In this document: positions 1-10,118 of the stretch, in pieces
Numbering within the stretch: position 1 is the first letter of the stretch
Layout of the letters: each line of letters begins with the position of its first letter
Source: Leptodontidium sp. MPI-SDFR-AT-0119
Taxonomy: Eukaryota > Ascomycota > Leotiomycetes > Helotiales > Leptodontidiaceae
Assembly (NCBI GenBank): GCA_020726505.1
Contig: JAHLEZ010000005.1
Span: 2,046,001-2,110,000, forward strand
Direction: 5' to 3'
Length of the DNA: 64,000 nucleotides
Position numbers and translations under genes: made by a program
Notes under the pieces: generated by a model
Seen by the model: the letters and a program-made list of their open reading frames with translations, nothing else
What the model was told of the DNA's origin: nothing
Database searches by the model: none

Positions 1-1683
1 AGACTTCTCCTGGCGTTTCTTGGCTACCTTCACATTCTTGATTTTAATAGCGTCGCTAGTAACGATTACTAGAATATCGGCTTTAATATTTCCACTTGTC
101 TATTCTGTCTTTCGTTGCTGTTGATCTCTAAGGCCTTATTTGAGCTCAACGTAGCCTTGAGTCTCTATATAAGCACTTTTTAGTGTGAGGCTCGCTCCTT
201 CTAAAATAGTTTCTATTCGCCGAGTAGGTAAGTTAGATAACACGTCTCTTCGGTCCTGAATAAAGCTTTGGAGCTCGGAAAGGCCTTAGAGCGTATCTTG
301 TACGCAGTGTAGTTGGAGAGGATTCTCTGAAGGTATTATATGTTTTGGCGGTAAAGATGGCTCAAATACATGTATAGAATCCACGGCTTTTTGCTCGTTA
401 AAGGGCCATAAACTAGGTGTTGAGAAACCACTCTGAATAGTAATTTCATCTAGAGCCTCTTCCCGAATCTTTAGTAGGTCCCACATAAAGCTCACAATAT
501 TATAGTGAGTTTCTCCTGACTTGGCAGATCGTCGTACGGCTTTGCTATGCCAACCTTTGATCTTACTGAAGCACTTCACATCGGCCAGTTACATATAATG
601 CCTACTATGCGGTATAAAAGGGACTTAGTAAATGTAATATTCTTCACATATGATTTTGAAGGCATCAGAGTTGTGTGAAGAGTGTCCATCTATTAGGAGA
701 ACAACCCATAGAGTCTCTCCATGAGGTTTAAGGCCGGTGTGTTTAATAAAATGGGCAAGCCAATATAGGCCGAGTTTCTCATTAGTATAACCAAAATCAC
801 TAATTCCAATAAGCTCATCCCCAGTTTGTTGACTATTAAACCAATCCTCTTGAAATAAAGAAGCGGCTACAATGCACATTCCTAGTATCCGTGTTCCGTC
901 GGCACATATTCCTTCGATTATTGTCACTTGTCGACGGTCTTCTGGAGAGAATTCATAGAACTCTTTTATTCCCGCTGGAACAAACACCTTCTTTCTACGC
1001 ATAACACCGACTCTGATCCCTCCTTCGTCGAAGTTATATACACGGGAAGCTCCATTAAGATCACCCCAAATGCCCGTAGTCCGAAGAACCTTTTGATATT
1101 GCCTCATCCACCTTCGTAATTCGACGACATCTTGTGCTGTTTTCCGTTTATAGTCGATAGGCTTAGAAGTGATAGCCTTTAGTCGTGTTTTGAACTCTTT
1201 AGTATGTGTAAACTTTTGTAAAAAGCTCTCTGATGGGCCAATAAAGTTAAGTCGACGAAGCTGAACCAACATCTTTATTCTCTGGCCAATCATATCCAAA
1301 TCGGCCTCAAATCCTTCCCATGCCTAGCTCTCAACGTATCGATATATAACCTCTAATTCGTTGCCTTGTAAAAGAGTTTCCCTCCCTTTCCTAGGGCCTT
1401 GGCCATGCTTCAAAATTCGTTGCATATTCCGGTGATATCGTTCCCCTATTCCGACAGCTTTACAAGCCTTCGCCACAGAGCTTCCGGGGTAGTTTATATG
1501 CCATACTCTTGCCGCATCGATTCTAGAAGGAGACGGAGGAGGGGTTTTCGGTGGTAGTAAAGGCTTTAAATAGGTAGGTAGGGTAGGAGAGCTAAATATC
1601 AAGGGATTGAATGGCGGGGACGAAGGTGGAGGCGACGTATAAGGTAGTAGTAGAGAAGCAGGCAAATACGCATTAAAATCCAA
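1..1683 (-). pseudogene. pogo/Tigger-like DDE transposase, RIP-broken, C-terminus off window
   Basis: One reading frame runs unbroken in phase from 1683 to the window start, interrupted only by six in-frame stops (TAG at 1324-1326, TAA at 625-627, 589-591, 286-288 and 136-138, TAG at 100-102) and no frameshift. The N-terminal part (RIDAARVWHINYPGSSVAKA) looks like the HTH of pogo-type transposases. The core has the first catalytic Asp in YNFDEGGIRVG and the second in VVLLIDGHSSH. Just beyond the stop at 589 comes LADVKCFSKIK, where this family carries its third Asp (usually LDVGCFxPLK). A lysine-rich tail follows. The stops are what C-to-T change of CAA/CAG/CGA codons would give, so the element was probably inactivated by RIP. 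Terminal inverted repeats were not found; the left end lies outside the window. Confidence 0.8.
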
Positions 1684-2390
1684 ATCCTAAGGCCACTCTC
1701 TGTCGGCATTAATAAATGAATCCATCATGAAGGAGGTTCAATCAATTAGGCGAATTAAATACAATTGGCACATTGTAATCTCAAGAAGTGACTTCTTAAC
1801 GTCGCGATTTACTATGCGGCCGCTAGTACCTAGCCGTGCCAAGACCCCTCCTGAGGCATTCAGGCAACCGGACATTCCAAATATTCGGACATTTCAAATA
1901 CACCGACTACCAGAGGTGGGGAGTGGGAACCGACAATTATAAGGTTCGTTATTCGATATCCGCAAACGCATGTACGCTCTTGTATCTGTATCTGAATTTG
2001 TATCTGAATTTATCGGAATCAGTCTTCGATCTTTTGCTCTAAGGGTAGGTAGGGTAAGGTAAGGTAGGATAGTCAGTTTCGTTATATTTGAGATGAGATC
2101 TGGGAGCGGGGAGTGGAGGGTGCTGACTTAACTTGAGACTTGAGACTTGAGATCTGTATTATATCATTTCTTCAAGACTGTTGAGATGGTCAAGGTTAGT
2201 TGGGAAGATGGGAAGATGGGAAGATGGGAAGATGGGAAGATGGGAAGATGGGAAGATGGGAAGATGGGAAGTAGATTGTTAGAGCCTATGTCGAGACCGA
2301 AGTAAGTCCCTGGCATTATAGAGATTTGAAGGGAAAGTTGTGAATGTTAGGACAGGAAGGATCTGTGACAGGAAGGTAAGGATTACCTTA
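1684..2390. other. Non-coding stretch upstream of the transposase remnant
   Basis: No convincing gene. It probably contains the 5' untranslated part and right end of the pogo-like element, whose boundary I could not fix. Several simple repeats occur: a (GGTA)-rich patch near 2040-2070, repeated GAGACTT near 2133-2150, and the GGGAAGAT array listed separately. Confidence 0.5.
2202..2271. repeat. GGGAAGAT microsatellite, about 8.7 copies
   Basis: The 8-bp unit GGGAAGAT is repeated head to tail without visible interruption. No coding role is apparent. Confidence 0.95.
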
Positions 2391-2868
2391 CAGGCTGGTC
2401 GATAAGTCAGTCTAGTTAAGCTGACTTAAGTCAGTGGGCCTTAAATTCGTAATCAGTCAGCTACTAGCCCTAACCCTAACAAGTCAGTGGTTAATTGCTC
2501 AACTGATTTAGACTGTCAGTTGAGAAATTATAAGATTTGTTAATATTTAAGTACATATTTGAGTAAATTTTGGAACATTAAGGCCTTTTTATAAGAAGTG
2601 AAAATAATATTATTTGTTACTTTAAAGAGATTAAAAGTAAAAATACACGTTCTAACCTTTATATATATTCCTTAAACTTCATTTGTATCGAAAATGATAT
2701 ATTTTTATTTTTACATCGTAAAAACGTGATTTTAAGGTCACGTTTCTTTTTAATTAGTACTGATTAATATACTAAGTTAAGTCCCTCAGTTGAGGTATTA
2801 TCGTCAGTCAGTCAGTCGACTAAAATAAGTCGACTGATACTGACTTAACTGACTTAATGGCCACCCTG
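2391..2868. mobile_element. hAT-type non-autonomous element (MITE), 478 bp
   Basis: The ends are imperfect inverted repeats: the left end starts CAGGCTGGTCGATAAGTCAGT and the right end, read inward on the minus strand, starts CAGGGTGGCCATTAAGTCAGT. Both sides are flanked by the same 8 bp TTACCTTA (2383-2390 and 2869-2876), the duplication length of hAT transposons. The subterminal regions are full of AGTCAGT/ACTGACT motifs, probably transposase-binding repeats. The interior is AT-rich and non-coding and includes a short CCCTAACCCTAAC run near 2467-2480. No transposase is encoded, so it must have been mobilised in trans. A related terminus occurs at 63896. Confidence 0.9.
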
Positions 2869-3311
2869 TTACCTTAAGAAGTGTCGCAAGTTGGGAGGCG
2901 AAGTGCTTGATTGGAATGGGGAATACAACACAAACGGCCTGTAACTTAAGTAACATCCAACGATCCATCTTAAGCCTATCATCTCCTTAACTATATTTAA
3001 CGATCAGACGGCAAACTGGCTGCTGTTTTCGGGGGTTTTGGTCGCTGCTTTCTGCAGCCGACTTGCCAAAATCTCGCGCCGCCCTAGCGCTCGCGTACCT
3101 CATGGCCAAGGCGGCATGGCCCTAGGACCTTGCCCTACTACAGGAACACTGACGAAAGCGAGTAAGTCAAGTTATTATTCAAAGAATCGCTTCCCTTATC
3201 TTTGTTTAACACCTACTAAGAAGGGGAGCAGAAAACGGCCGCCCTTTATCTCGTCGTGACTTACGATAGTAGCCCTTATATTAGTTCGTCTTCCTTTCCT
3301 CCTTTCTTAAT
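2869..3311. other. Unassigned stretch between the MITE and element G2
   Basis: Composition is less AT-biased than the following region. A 73-codon open frame (3038-3259) has low-complexity, arginine-rich content and no recognisable domain; I do not consider it a gene. Confidence 0.4.
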
Positions 3312-3572
3312 TGTTACGACCTACGATGCGCCTCGTATTCTAACCGACACGGGCTCGTAGCATCGCTGGCTATGCGACGGCGCTAAGCCTAATAGGGAAG
3401 ACTAAGAGGCGAGCCTGCGACATATTGACGTGAATAGCACTCGACTACGCTAGGCTATATTAAGAGGGTCCTTTATATATATATATACTTAAGCCCTCCC
3501 TTATAAAAAGCTCTCCTTTTCTTTTTATCTTTTCTTCTCGATTCTAAGTGTAACTAAAGGCCTAAATACACA
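3312..3572 (+). repeat. Putative 5' LTR of decayed gypsy element G2
   Basis: The stretch begins TGTTACGACC and can be read to end in TACACA, giving TG...CA ends. It holds a TATA-rich core near 3473-3489 (ATATATATATATA) followed by a pyrimidine-rich start region. It sits immediately before decayed gag coding sequence. There is no second copy in the window, so the boundaries are inferred. Confidence 0.4.
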
Positions 3573-6500
3573 GCTAAAGTTAACTCGCTATATTAACCTC
3601 TTATTAGCCGTAATATAAGAAAAGACTAATACCTCTTCGCTATAAAGCGTTATATTTCACTTAGTCTTACGCCTTATTGACTTGCCCTTATAATAAGTTA
3701 ATAACGAGCCTTAACACCTTAGCCTATTTAATAAATAAGTACTTCTTTACCTTAGTAATAGACTGTCTTAGAGAAAGCTAAATATTCTCTCGCGATTAAC
3801 CTGCCTTACCGCACTTAACGCGCGTCGTTATTTTAGAACGTATATTTAATTAACAAATCAATTAATAACCTTAAATACCTCTTTACCCCGTTTTATTACT
3901 ACTACTAACTTCTCCCCCTCGTTAGTGAAGCTTTAAAGAGAGGAGCGCCCCTGTACGGCTAGGCTTTATTAATACTACCCTTATCCCTTTAGTCGAGACT
4001 CTTTCGGAAGAGCCAGAGAACTTTAACGGATTCGACTCAGACTCGGAGAATAAACCCTAGAGCTTCTTTGACGTATCGCCGGAGCCTACTAATATAGAGG
4101 GCCTTACCCCCGCTTAATAAGCTAAAGTAAATTAGCTAATTAAGGACTCCGTAAGCTTTACTATCGCCGCTACTGTTACACAAGTCCTCGCCTAATATAC
4201 TGCCGATAACCCGCGTTAAGAAACTCGCACTTCTTTTCCTCCTTACGACCGGTTAACCTATACTCTTACGGCGGATCTTTAGCTTACCGCCGATTATTAC
4301 CTCCTTAAGTTAAACCCTACTATCCCTATTGTTAAGCCTAATAAAGTTAAGTACCCCTGTACCCCCTTTAGCGACTATAAGGGCGAAATTAAATATAACG
4401 CCTAAAAGATAAATATAAAGCTTTTTATTTAAAAGTACTTAAGTAACTTCCTTACTAATAAATCGTAAGTTTATACTTACTTTAAATATATAAAGAAAGA
4501 GGCTAAGACTATTATTTTTTAATAAATAAACCCCGACTTCGCTAAAGATTTTAATAGAGCCGCTAACGTCTTAAAGGCCCTAGACTAGCGTTTTTTTAAT
4601 TATAACCGAGTGTAGGCCGCTAAGCTCAAGTACAACTAACTATAAATAAGTAATATAACTTATAATAAGTTCTATATTAAGTTCACAATATACGCGGTTA
4701 CTAAGAAAATCTCACTTAATCGCTAGTTCGACGACGTGTATAAGAAAGTCTCGGATAAGCTTAAGTACGACATTTAAACTAAGAAGTATAAATTCGCTAA
4801 AGATTATATAACTCTTAATAAGTTCTTAGCCGTCTTAGATCGTGAGTTATAAAATATCGCTATTAGACAAGCTAATAAACGTGTTACTACTACCGCCCGC
4901 GAAGCCCCTCGAGTTTCTTTTAATAATACTAGTACTAGCGACTCGTGTAGTATTTTAAAGAAGGACAACTTACGCTCGACCTCCCCTACTCCCGCTTCTT
5001 ATACGTGGAGACCACTAACTTTAAGACAGTCGTCGGATACCCGCTAGCGTACGCCCTCTCCTTCACCTGTCTTACGCCGACTTAAGTCCCTTATATCTCC
5101 CCTTATACCTAGGGACGTCTCTTCTAACACTTGTTTTTACTATAATAAGACTAGCTATTAAGTTAGTAACTGTCTTAAGCGCCGTAAAGACTAAGCTCTC
5201 GACAAGTCGATTTCCGAGTTAGTCGTTAGCGAGGATCTAAAGACTAACGAGCTATTAAAAAACTCTTAAGCCGTAGTAAAGACTTATACTTTAGTATAGG
5301 CTATAACTTATAAAAGGACTTAATATTTAATTTTTGTATTCTTATTAAAGGACGATAATTCTTAGTTAGTATTAAACTAAGAAAAAATAAATTCTTTATT
5401 AAAACACTTATATATATTAATAACGGAGCTAATATTTTCGGTACTATTAAAACCTCTTTTATATACTAACTCGTTAAGTAATTTAATATTTCCTTTATAT
5501 CCCTCCCTTAATTAATCGTCTTAATTAACTATAATAATAAAAAAGGCAAGCTAATTAACACGGCTATCTTATTTACCTTAATAATCGATCGCCGGTGAAT
5601 TAACTTCCCTTTTCTAGTAATTGACTTAAATAACGCTAACGTTCTAATTAGTCGGAAGTTCCTTAAGCATTATAACTTAAAGTAGTCGTATATTAAGAAC
5701 CGTAATTAATTAGAATAGCCATTAGATATGCCCGTCTAGCCGTACTTTGACTAGCGAATCTTCGTTAACATTAATCGTTTTAATAAGTTAATTGTTAAGT
5801 CTTACTAACTTAATATAAAATAAAGGGATACTCTTATAGACATAAATAACTACCGCCGGAGGCAAGTTAAGCTCGCGGCGCTCGACGATTCCCTTAAGAT
5901 AAAGGTCTTTATACGACTTACTACTAGCGTCTCGCCGACTCGACCCTCGAGCTTCGCTAGAGAAGTTAAGGAGCGCTTATATATTATAAAGGATTAATTA
6001 AACCCTTTAATATCTTATAATCCGGGATTACTACTTAAGGATAAGAAAGCTCGTAGAGCTTCTCTAGTAAATTACTAGCTAAAGTCGCTTACTATAGAAA
6101 TCTTCCTTATATTAGTAATAGCGATATTTACGACATACCTTTAACTTAAGAAATCTAAAAGAAGTAAAATAAAAACCTTCGTAACATTAGTATATAAAAT
6201 CGACTAAGAGCTAACTCGTCGCCGGCGAGAGGCCTTAGACTAATTAATTATTAAGCTCGTATTAATAAACGGAGACTTAACCTTAAAGGAGGCCCTAAAG
6301 ATTAAGTACGCGTAAGATAACAAACTAGTAAGAAGGAAGCTCTTAGTAGAGTATTAAAAGTATACTCCTTTCTTTTCCCAGCGAGCCTCCGGCGAGCCTC
6401 CAACGAGTTACTAGTATATTATTAAGGCGTAGACTACTAGATCGAGCTTATTAAGGAGAACGACTTGTCTTTTAAACCTCTTTAACGTATAACTAAAAAA

Positions 6501-6758
6501 CAACTATTAGAGACTAAGCGATACATTATTAATAACTTACATAAAGGTTTTATTAAGCCCTTTAGCGCACTATATATAGCCCTTATTCTCTTCGCCAAGA
6601 AAGCCGATAGTAGTCTCCGGTTATACGTCGACTACCGGAAGCTAAATGCCCTATTAAAGAAGGACCCGTACCTGATCCCTTTAATTAATGAGATAATAGC
6701 GCGTATTTATAAGGCAGAGGTCTTTATAAAGCTTAATATTTAGTAAGCTTTTTACTAT
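3312..6758 (+). mobile_element. G2: RIP-decayed Ty3/gypsy element, truncated in RT by a later insertion
   Basis: The plus strand still translates, through many TAA/TAG stops, into an ordered gypsy polyprotein. Gag-like sequence lies at about 4330-4620. A CCHC zinc knuckle at 5132-5173 reads CFYYNKTSY-VSNC, with two ligands lost through transitions. A retropepsin follows at about 5410-5690 (IDNGANIFGTIKTSF, catalytic DSG changed to DNG). RT starts at about 6590 (LRLYVDYRKLNAL) and reaches KLNI-QAF, where it stops at the LTR beginning at 6759. RNase H, integrase and the 3' LTR are not seen. The sequence is extremely TpA-rich, as expected of RIP. It is related to but distinct from G3 (41127-48578). 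Confidence 0.8.
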
Positions 6759-6861
6759 TGTGGCGGGGACAGCCGCTAATTTCTTTTGTCACATGACTAG
6801 GCTAGTCCTTTACATATATAAGGAGTTAACACTTGAATATAAAACGTCAAGAACGTAATAC
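6759..6861 (+). mobile_element. G1a: left part of an old G1-family LTR split by the intact G1
   Basis: These 103 bp (start TGTGGCGGGGACAGCC) match the first 103 bp of the intact G1 LTR at 6862 with mostly transition differences. The rest of the same LTR resumes at 19014. The old copy had itself inserted into the RT region of G2. It marks the target that the younger G1 entered. Confidence 0.9.
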
Positions 6862-7142
6862 TGTGGTGGGGACAGCCCCTGATTTCTTTTGTCACATGAC
6901 TGCGCTGGTCCTTCGCACATATAAGGAGCCAACACTTGACTACAGAACGTCAAGAACGCAACACTAGATATATTCTATTTATTAGAACTCTTTTCCCTCC
7001 CCTCCTTCGCCGATTCGTACTCTCTAGATATGTGATATCTTTAGATTTGATTGATCTGTTATTTACAGAGCCTAGAATCTCCTCCGGTGGCTCGCTACAT
7101 GCTACCCTCTTGTTGTGTGGATTGGGGTTCGTCCCTCCCACA
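6862..7142 (+). repeat. 5' LTR of G1 (281 bp)
   Basis: Begins TGTGGTGGGG and ends CCCTCCCACA, so the termini are short inverted repeats. A TATAA at 6920-6924 is a candidate core promoter. The same sequence recurs at 18733-19013. Confidence 0.95.
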
Positions 7143-8021
7143 TATTTTTGGTGACCGACGCAGGGAGTGAGTTACTACTGGAGGAGGAACTAGGTAAGTA
7201 TAACAGTGAGGCCCCTGTGTGCTAACTCATACAGGGAGAGTCAGGAAAAACGACAATTGTCTGAACTGAGGGAGCTATTCAGTTAGCTATCTCTCAGCCC
7301 TCAAGGCAAAACGACGAACATAGAGAATGCGGACCTTTGACCTAGGGAGAACGAAGACTACTGAGGAACCAGGGAAAGCTACAAAGTGGGAGCACCTGCA
7401 GTACTGGAAAATCTGTCTCCCTCAGGCCACTGTTCTGATTCCATCGTTCCGAGACACAGTGCCTAGCCACTTCGCACTAGTTTCCATTCTCAGCGAAGGT
7501 TCCAGTGTTTCTAGACGTAACTAGCATTCTTTGAACGCTAGGAAAAGTCGAGACTCCACAACGGAACTGAAATTGACATATTGGAGGCTTAAGCGGAGTA
7601 CTGGCGAGCCTGTATTTCGGAGTGTTCGGCGAGACATGGAACTTCCAGGCTGGTCTGAAGCCTGGGTGGCTTACGCCGAGTGTTGATCTCCTTACTTTGT
7701 TTTCCTGTTGTATTTGCTTTTGTTGTTTTTGTAATTTCCGTGTACGAGCCCCAAGCTTCAGGGTGTGTTTGTTTTGGTTTAGTGGTTATTAGCGTTCGCC
7801 AGGGGCTAACTAGGGAGCACGGCCCTGAACCTTCGCTAGGAGTTATTGACATTCATCTCGCTTCAGGGTAAGCGAGAGCCTGTATACTTTCTGTTTTAGG
7901 GGAGGGGGTTTCCTTTACATTTCTTTGGTGATTGATGCACCGCATTCTCAGTTACTTTCCTGTATTCCAATCGACGACACTATCAACTTACCTCACTACG
8001 ACCTTCCTACGACAACGCACG
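7143..8021 (+). other. G1 untranslated leader with probable primer binding site
   Basis: TGGTGACCGACGCAGGGA at 7149-7166 begins with the TGG expected of a tRNA-complementary primer binding site and lies 6 nt after the LTR. The remaining roughly 850 bp contain short open frames on both strands but nothing recognisable. The same leader is preserved, decayed, at 19195-20070 and inverted at about 36100-36970, which argues that it is a regular part of the family. Confidence 0.65.
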
Positions 8022-10118
8022 ATGTCGAACAACGGAAACATCGACTACGGCTACGGCAACCCTGGGATGAGTGGGTTCGGCAACATTGCAATGCCCCCTG
8101 GCTCTATTTTGACAGGAGCAACTCCTCCGTTTGGACCTGGAATCACTGCTGGGCCAAGCCTTGACACCTCTACACTCTCTGAGGACACCACTTCTCAAAC
8201 CTCGGAGACTTCTCAGAAGAGGAACAAGGGAAAGAAAGAAAAGCAAGGGACTAGTGGCTCTGATTCTGCCAATCTTACAGGGCCACACCAATACTCCGGC
8301 CCTACCTTTACTGTGGACGACTTGAAGAACCTGAAAATCCATCTCAGTCAGCCTATGCCTATCGCCGGAACCCTGAATGCCCCTATCTTCAACGGAATCG
8401 ATGTCAGCAACTACTTCCGGATTCTCGATCGATACTTTACAGCCTATATGGTCACCAATGATCAAGTCAAGAAAGAGTGGGTGGCTGAGTACGCTACTCA
8501 AGCTCATGCATGGACCATTCGGAAGCTTTCAGGCTTCAAAGAGGGTAGCTATGCTAGCTTCAAGGATACTGTAATTCAGGAGTACCAGCGCGATGATACG
8601 GAGCGCCGCCTACATACCAATGGTTACCTTGACCGACTTGAGCATGACTTCAAGACTCTTGCAGGGGACGGCGAGCCTACTCCCGAACAGTGCCGCGACT
8701 TCCTCCGAGCATTTAGAGAGGTTGCTGTCAACTGTATCAACCGTGGCAACCTCACTGACAAGCAAGCCTCTGTGAGATTCATCCTCTCTCTTCCTCAGAA
8801 TCTACGAACCAAAGCTGTACGGGCTGCTTCCAAGAATGGTGGAACCCTGAACATCGATAGCATGAACCCATTCGGAAAGGTCTACTCTGCTGTAGAGGCC
8901 CACCTCAACTCCGAGAGGGAGCTAAGCGCTATTGCTGAAGAGCAAGGCATCACCGACCGAGCATGGGGCAACACTAACAGCACTAACCTGTTCGCTGAGC
9001 GCTTTGTACCTCAGCCAACGACTTATGCTATTCCGCCTCGTAGCAGTGGACCAGCACCCCGGCACCAGTCTGACTTTGCCAACTACAGGGACAACTCCGC
9101 ACGGGACGAGATTTCCAGAGCACTAAAGCAACAAGACGAGGAGCTGTTTGCACCTAATTTCCTCCCTACCTTGGAGAAAGTTGCTAGGAACCCAAGCAGG
9201 GTCAACACAAGAGATTTGGATTTTATCACTGAAGGATTGGAACACATAAGGATTCTCGGAGCAGTGGTTCAAAGAGCCTCTAATGCCAACTTCACCGCTG
9301 AGGTCAACATGTTTATGTTCTTTGAAGAGGCCCAAGAGCAAGCTGCCGTCGACTACGGTGCAGCAAATTCGAGTTCCTTGGGGTACAACAAGCGCGCCAG
9401 GGATGATCATGGTTGCCGCTGGTGTATGAATCAACACCAACCGGGCATGAGACCTCAGGAGTATCATGGTTACATGAACCAATGCTATGACTACAAGAAA
9501 TGGATTGGTCTTGGTATTATCCACGAAGCCGACGATACCAACTACATTTGCATTGGCCCATGGCAGGAGGGGAAGAAGTCATACCCCGTCCAGTTTCCCT
9601 CAGACGGAAGGTCTAGAAGACATTACATCTTGACGCGGGTCTTAAACACCCCGTACGACCCTAACCCTGAGAGACGAGCCAAAGCAGTTGAAGAACTCCT
9701 TGAGGCAAGAAAAGAAGCTGCGCTTGCTAGGGAAAAGGGAGATAAGGGGGCACAATCTCCGACCGTTCCTGCTATGGGTTGTATTGAGCTCATCGAAGAA
9801 CCTACGGGGGACCTCAACTCGGATATCATTGGTCAATGGGACTGCACCGAATACCAATCAGCACAGATCCAAAATTTGCTAGCGTATGGCACTGATGGTA
9901 CTGATTCTGAAGCTATGGTAGCTCCGGTCGAGACCAGGCAGCGAAAGGGAGCACTTAGACAAGAGCCGTACAAGACTTCGGACAAGCTCCAAGAGAAGAT
10001 CAAGTCTCAATCCACCTATGGCAAACCAAAGGCACCCCGCGATGTTGAAGAACTAGTCAAGTTCGCTGATGCTATGGACGTCGACAGCCTAGCGGAGACT
10101 AGAATAACACCGCAATAG
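8022..10118 (+). CDS. gag: Gag-like structural protein of G1
   Basis: A 698-residue frame from ATG 8022 to TAG 10116-10118. An in-frame upstream ATG at 7932 would add 30 residues of poor quality; 8022 starts MSNNGNIDYGYGN and is preferred. Residues 1-115 are Gly/Ser/Thr-rich and low in complexity. Residues about 120-270 (FNGIDVSNYFRILDRYF onward) fit the retrotransposon Gag capsid fold. A Cys/His cluster near residue 465 (CRWCMNQH then YHGYMNQC) could bind zinc but is not a standard CCHC knuckle. The C-terminus is charged. Gag would form the virus-like particle in the cytoplasm. The frame stays open beyond the single TAG, so Gag may be extended into the protease segment. Confidence 0.85.
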   Translation: MSNNGNIDYGYGNPGMSGFGNIAMPPGSILTGATPPFGPGITAGPSLDTSTLSEDTTSQTSETSQKRNKGKKEKQGTSGSDSANLTGPHQYSGPTFTVDDLKNLKIHLSQPMPIAGTLNAPIFNGIDVSNYFRILDRYFTAYMVTNDQVKKEWVAEYATQAHAWTIRKLSGFKEGSYASFKDTVIQEYQRDDTERRLHTNGYLDRLEHDFKTLAGDGEPTPEQCRDFLRAFREVAVNCINRGNLTDKQASVRFILSLPQNLRTKAVRAASKNGGTLNIDSMNPFGKVYSAVEAHLNSERELSAIAEEQGITDRAWGNTNSTNLFAERFVPQPTTYAIPPRSSGPAPRHQSDFANYRDNSARDEISRALKQQDEELFAPNFLPTLEKVARNPSRVNTRDLDFITEGLEHIRILGAVVQRASNANFTAEVNMFMFFEEAQEQAAVDYGAANSSSLGYNKRARDDHGCRWCMNQHQPGMRPQEYHGYMNQCYDYKKWIGLGIIHEADDTNYICIGPWQEGKKSYPVQFPSDGRSRRHYILTRVLNTPYDPNPERRAKAVEELLEARKEAALAREKGDKGAQSPTVPAMGCIELIEEPTGDLNSDIIGQWDCTEYQSAQIQNLLAYGTDGTDSEAMVAPVETRQRKGALRQEPYKTSDKLQEKIKSQSTYGKPKAPRDVEELVKFADAMDVDSLAETRITPQ
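10116..10118 (+). promoter_or_regulatory. In-frame UAG between Gag and protease, candidate readthrough codon
   Basis: The only stop separating Gag from the protease frame; context CAA TAG ATT. The same frame is open from 10119 to 11534. The inverted decayed copy has TAATAG at the matching place (near 34008), but a CAG would also have been turned into TAG by RIP, so that copy cannot settle whether the stop is ancestral. Confidence 0.55.

Noticed and set aside
2467..2480. CCCTAACCCTAAC, two telomere-type repeats
   Set aside because: Only two units, inside a MITE; no sign of a telomere end or internal telomeric array.
3038..3259. 73-codon open frame in a GC-richer patch
   Set aside because: Low-complexity composition, no domain, no context of a gene.
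6936..7154. 63-90 codon open frames in both G1 LTRs on both strands
   Set aside because: Occur only because the LTR sequence is duplicated; no protein features.
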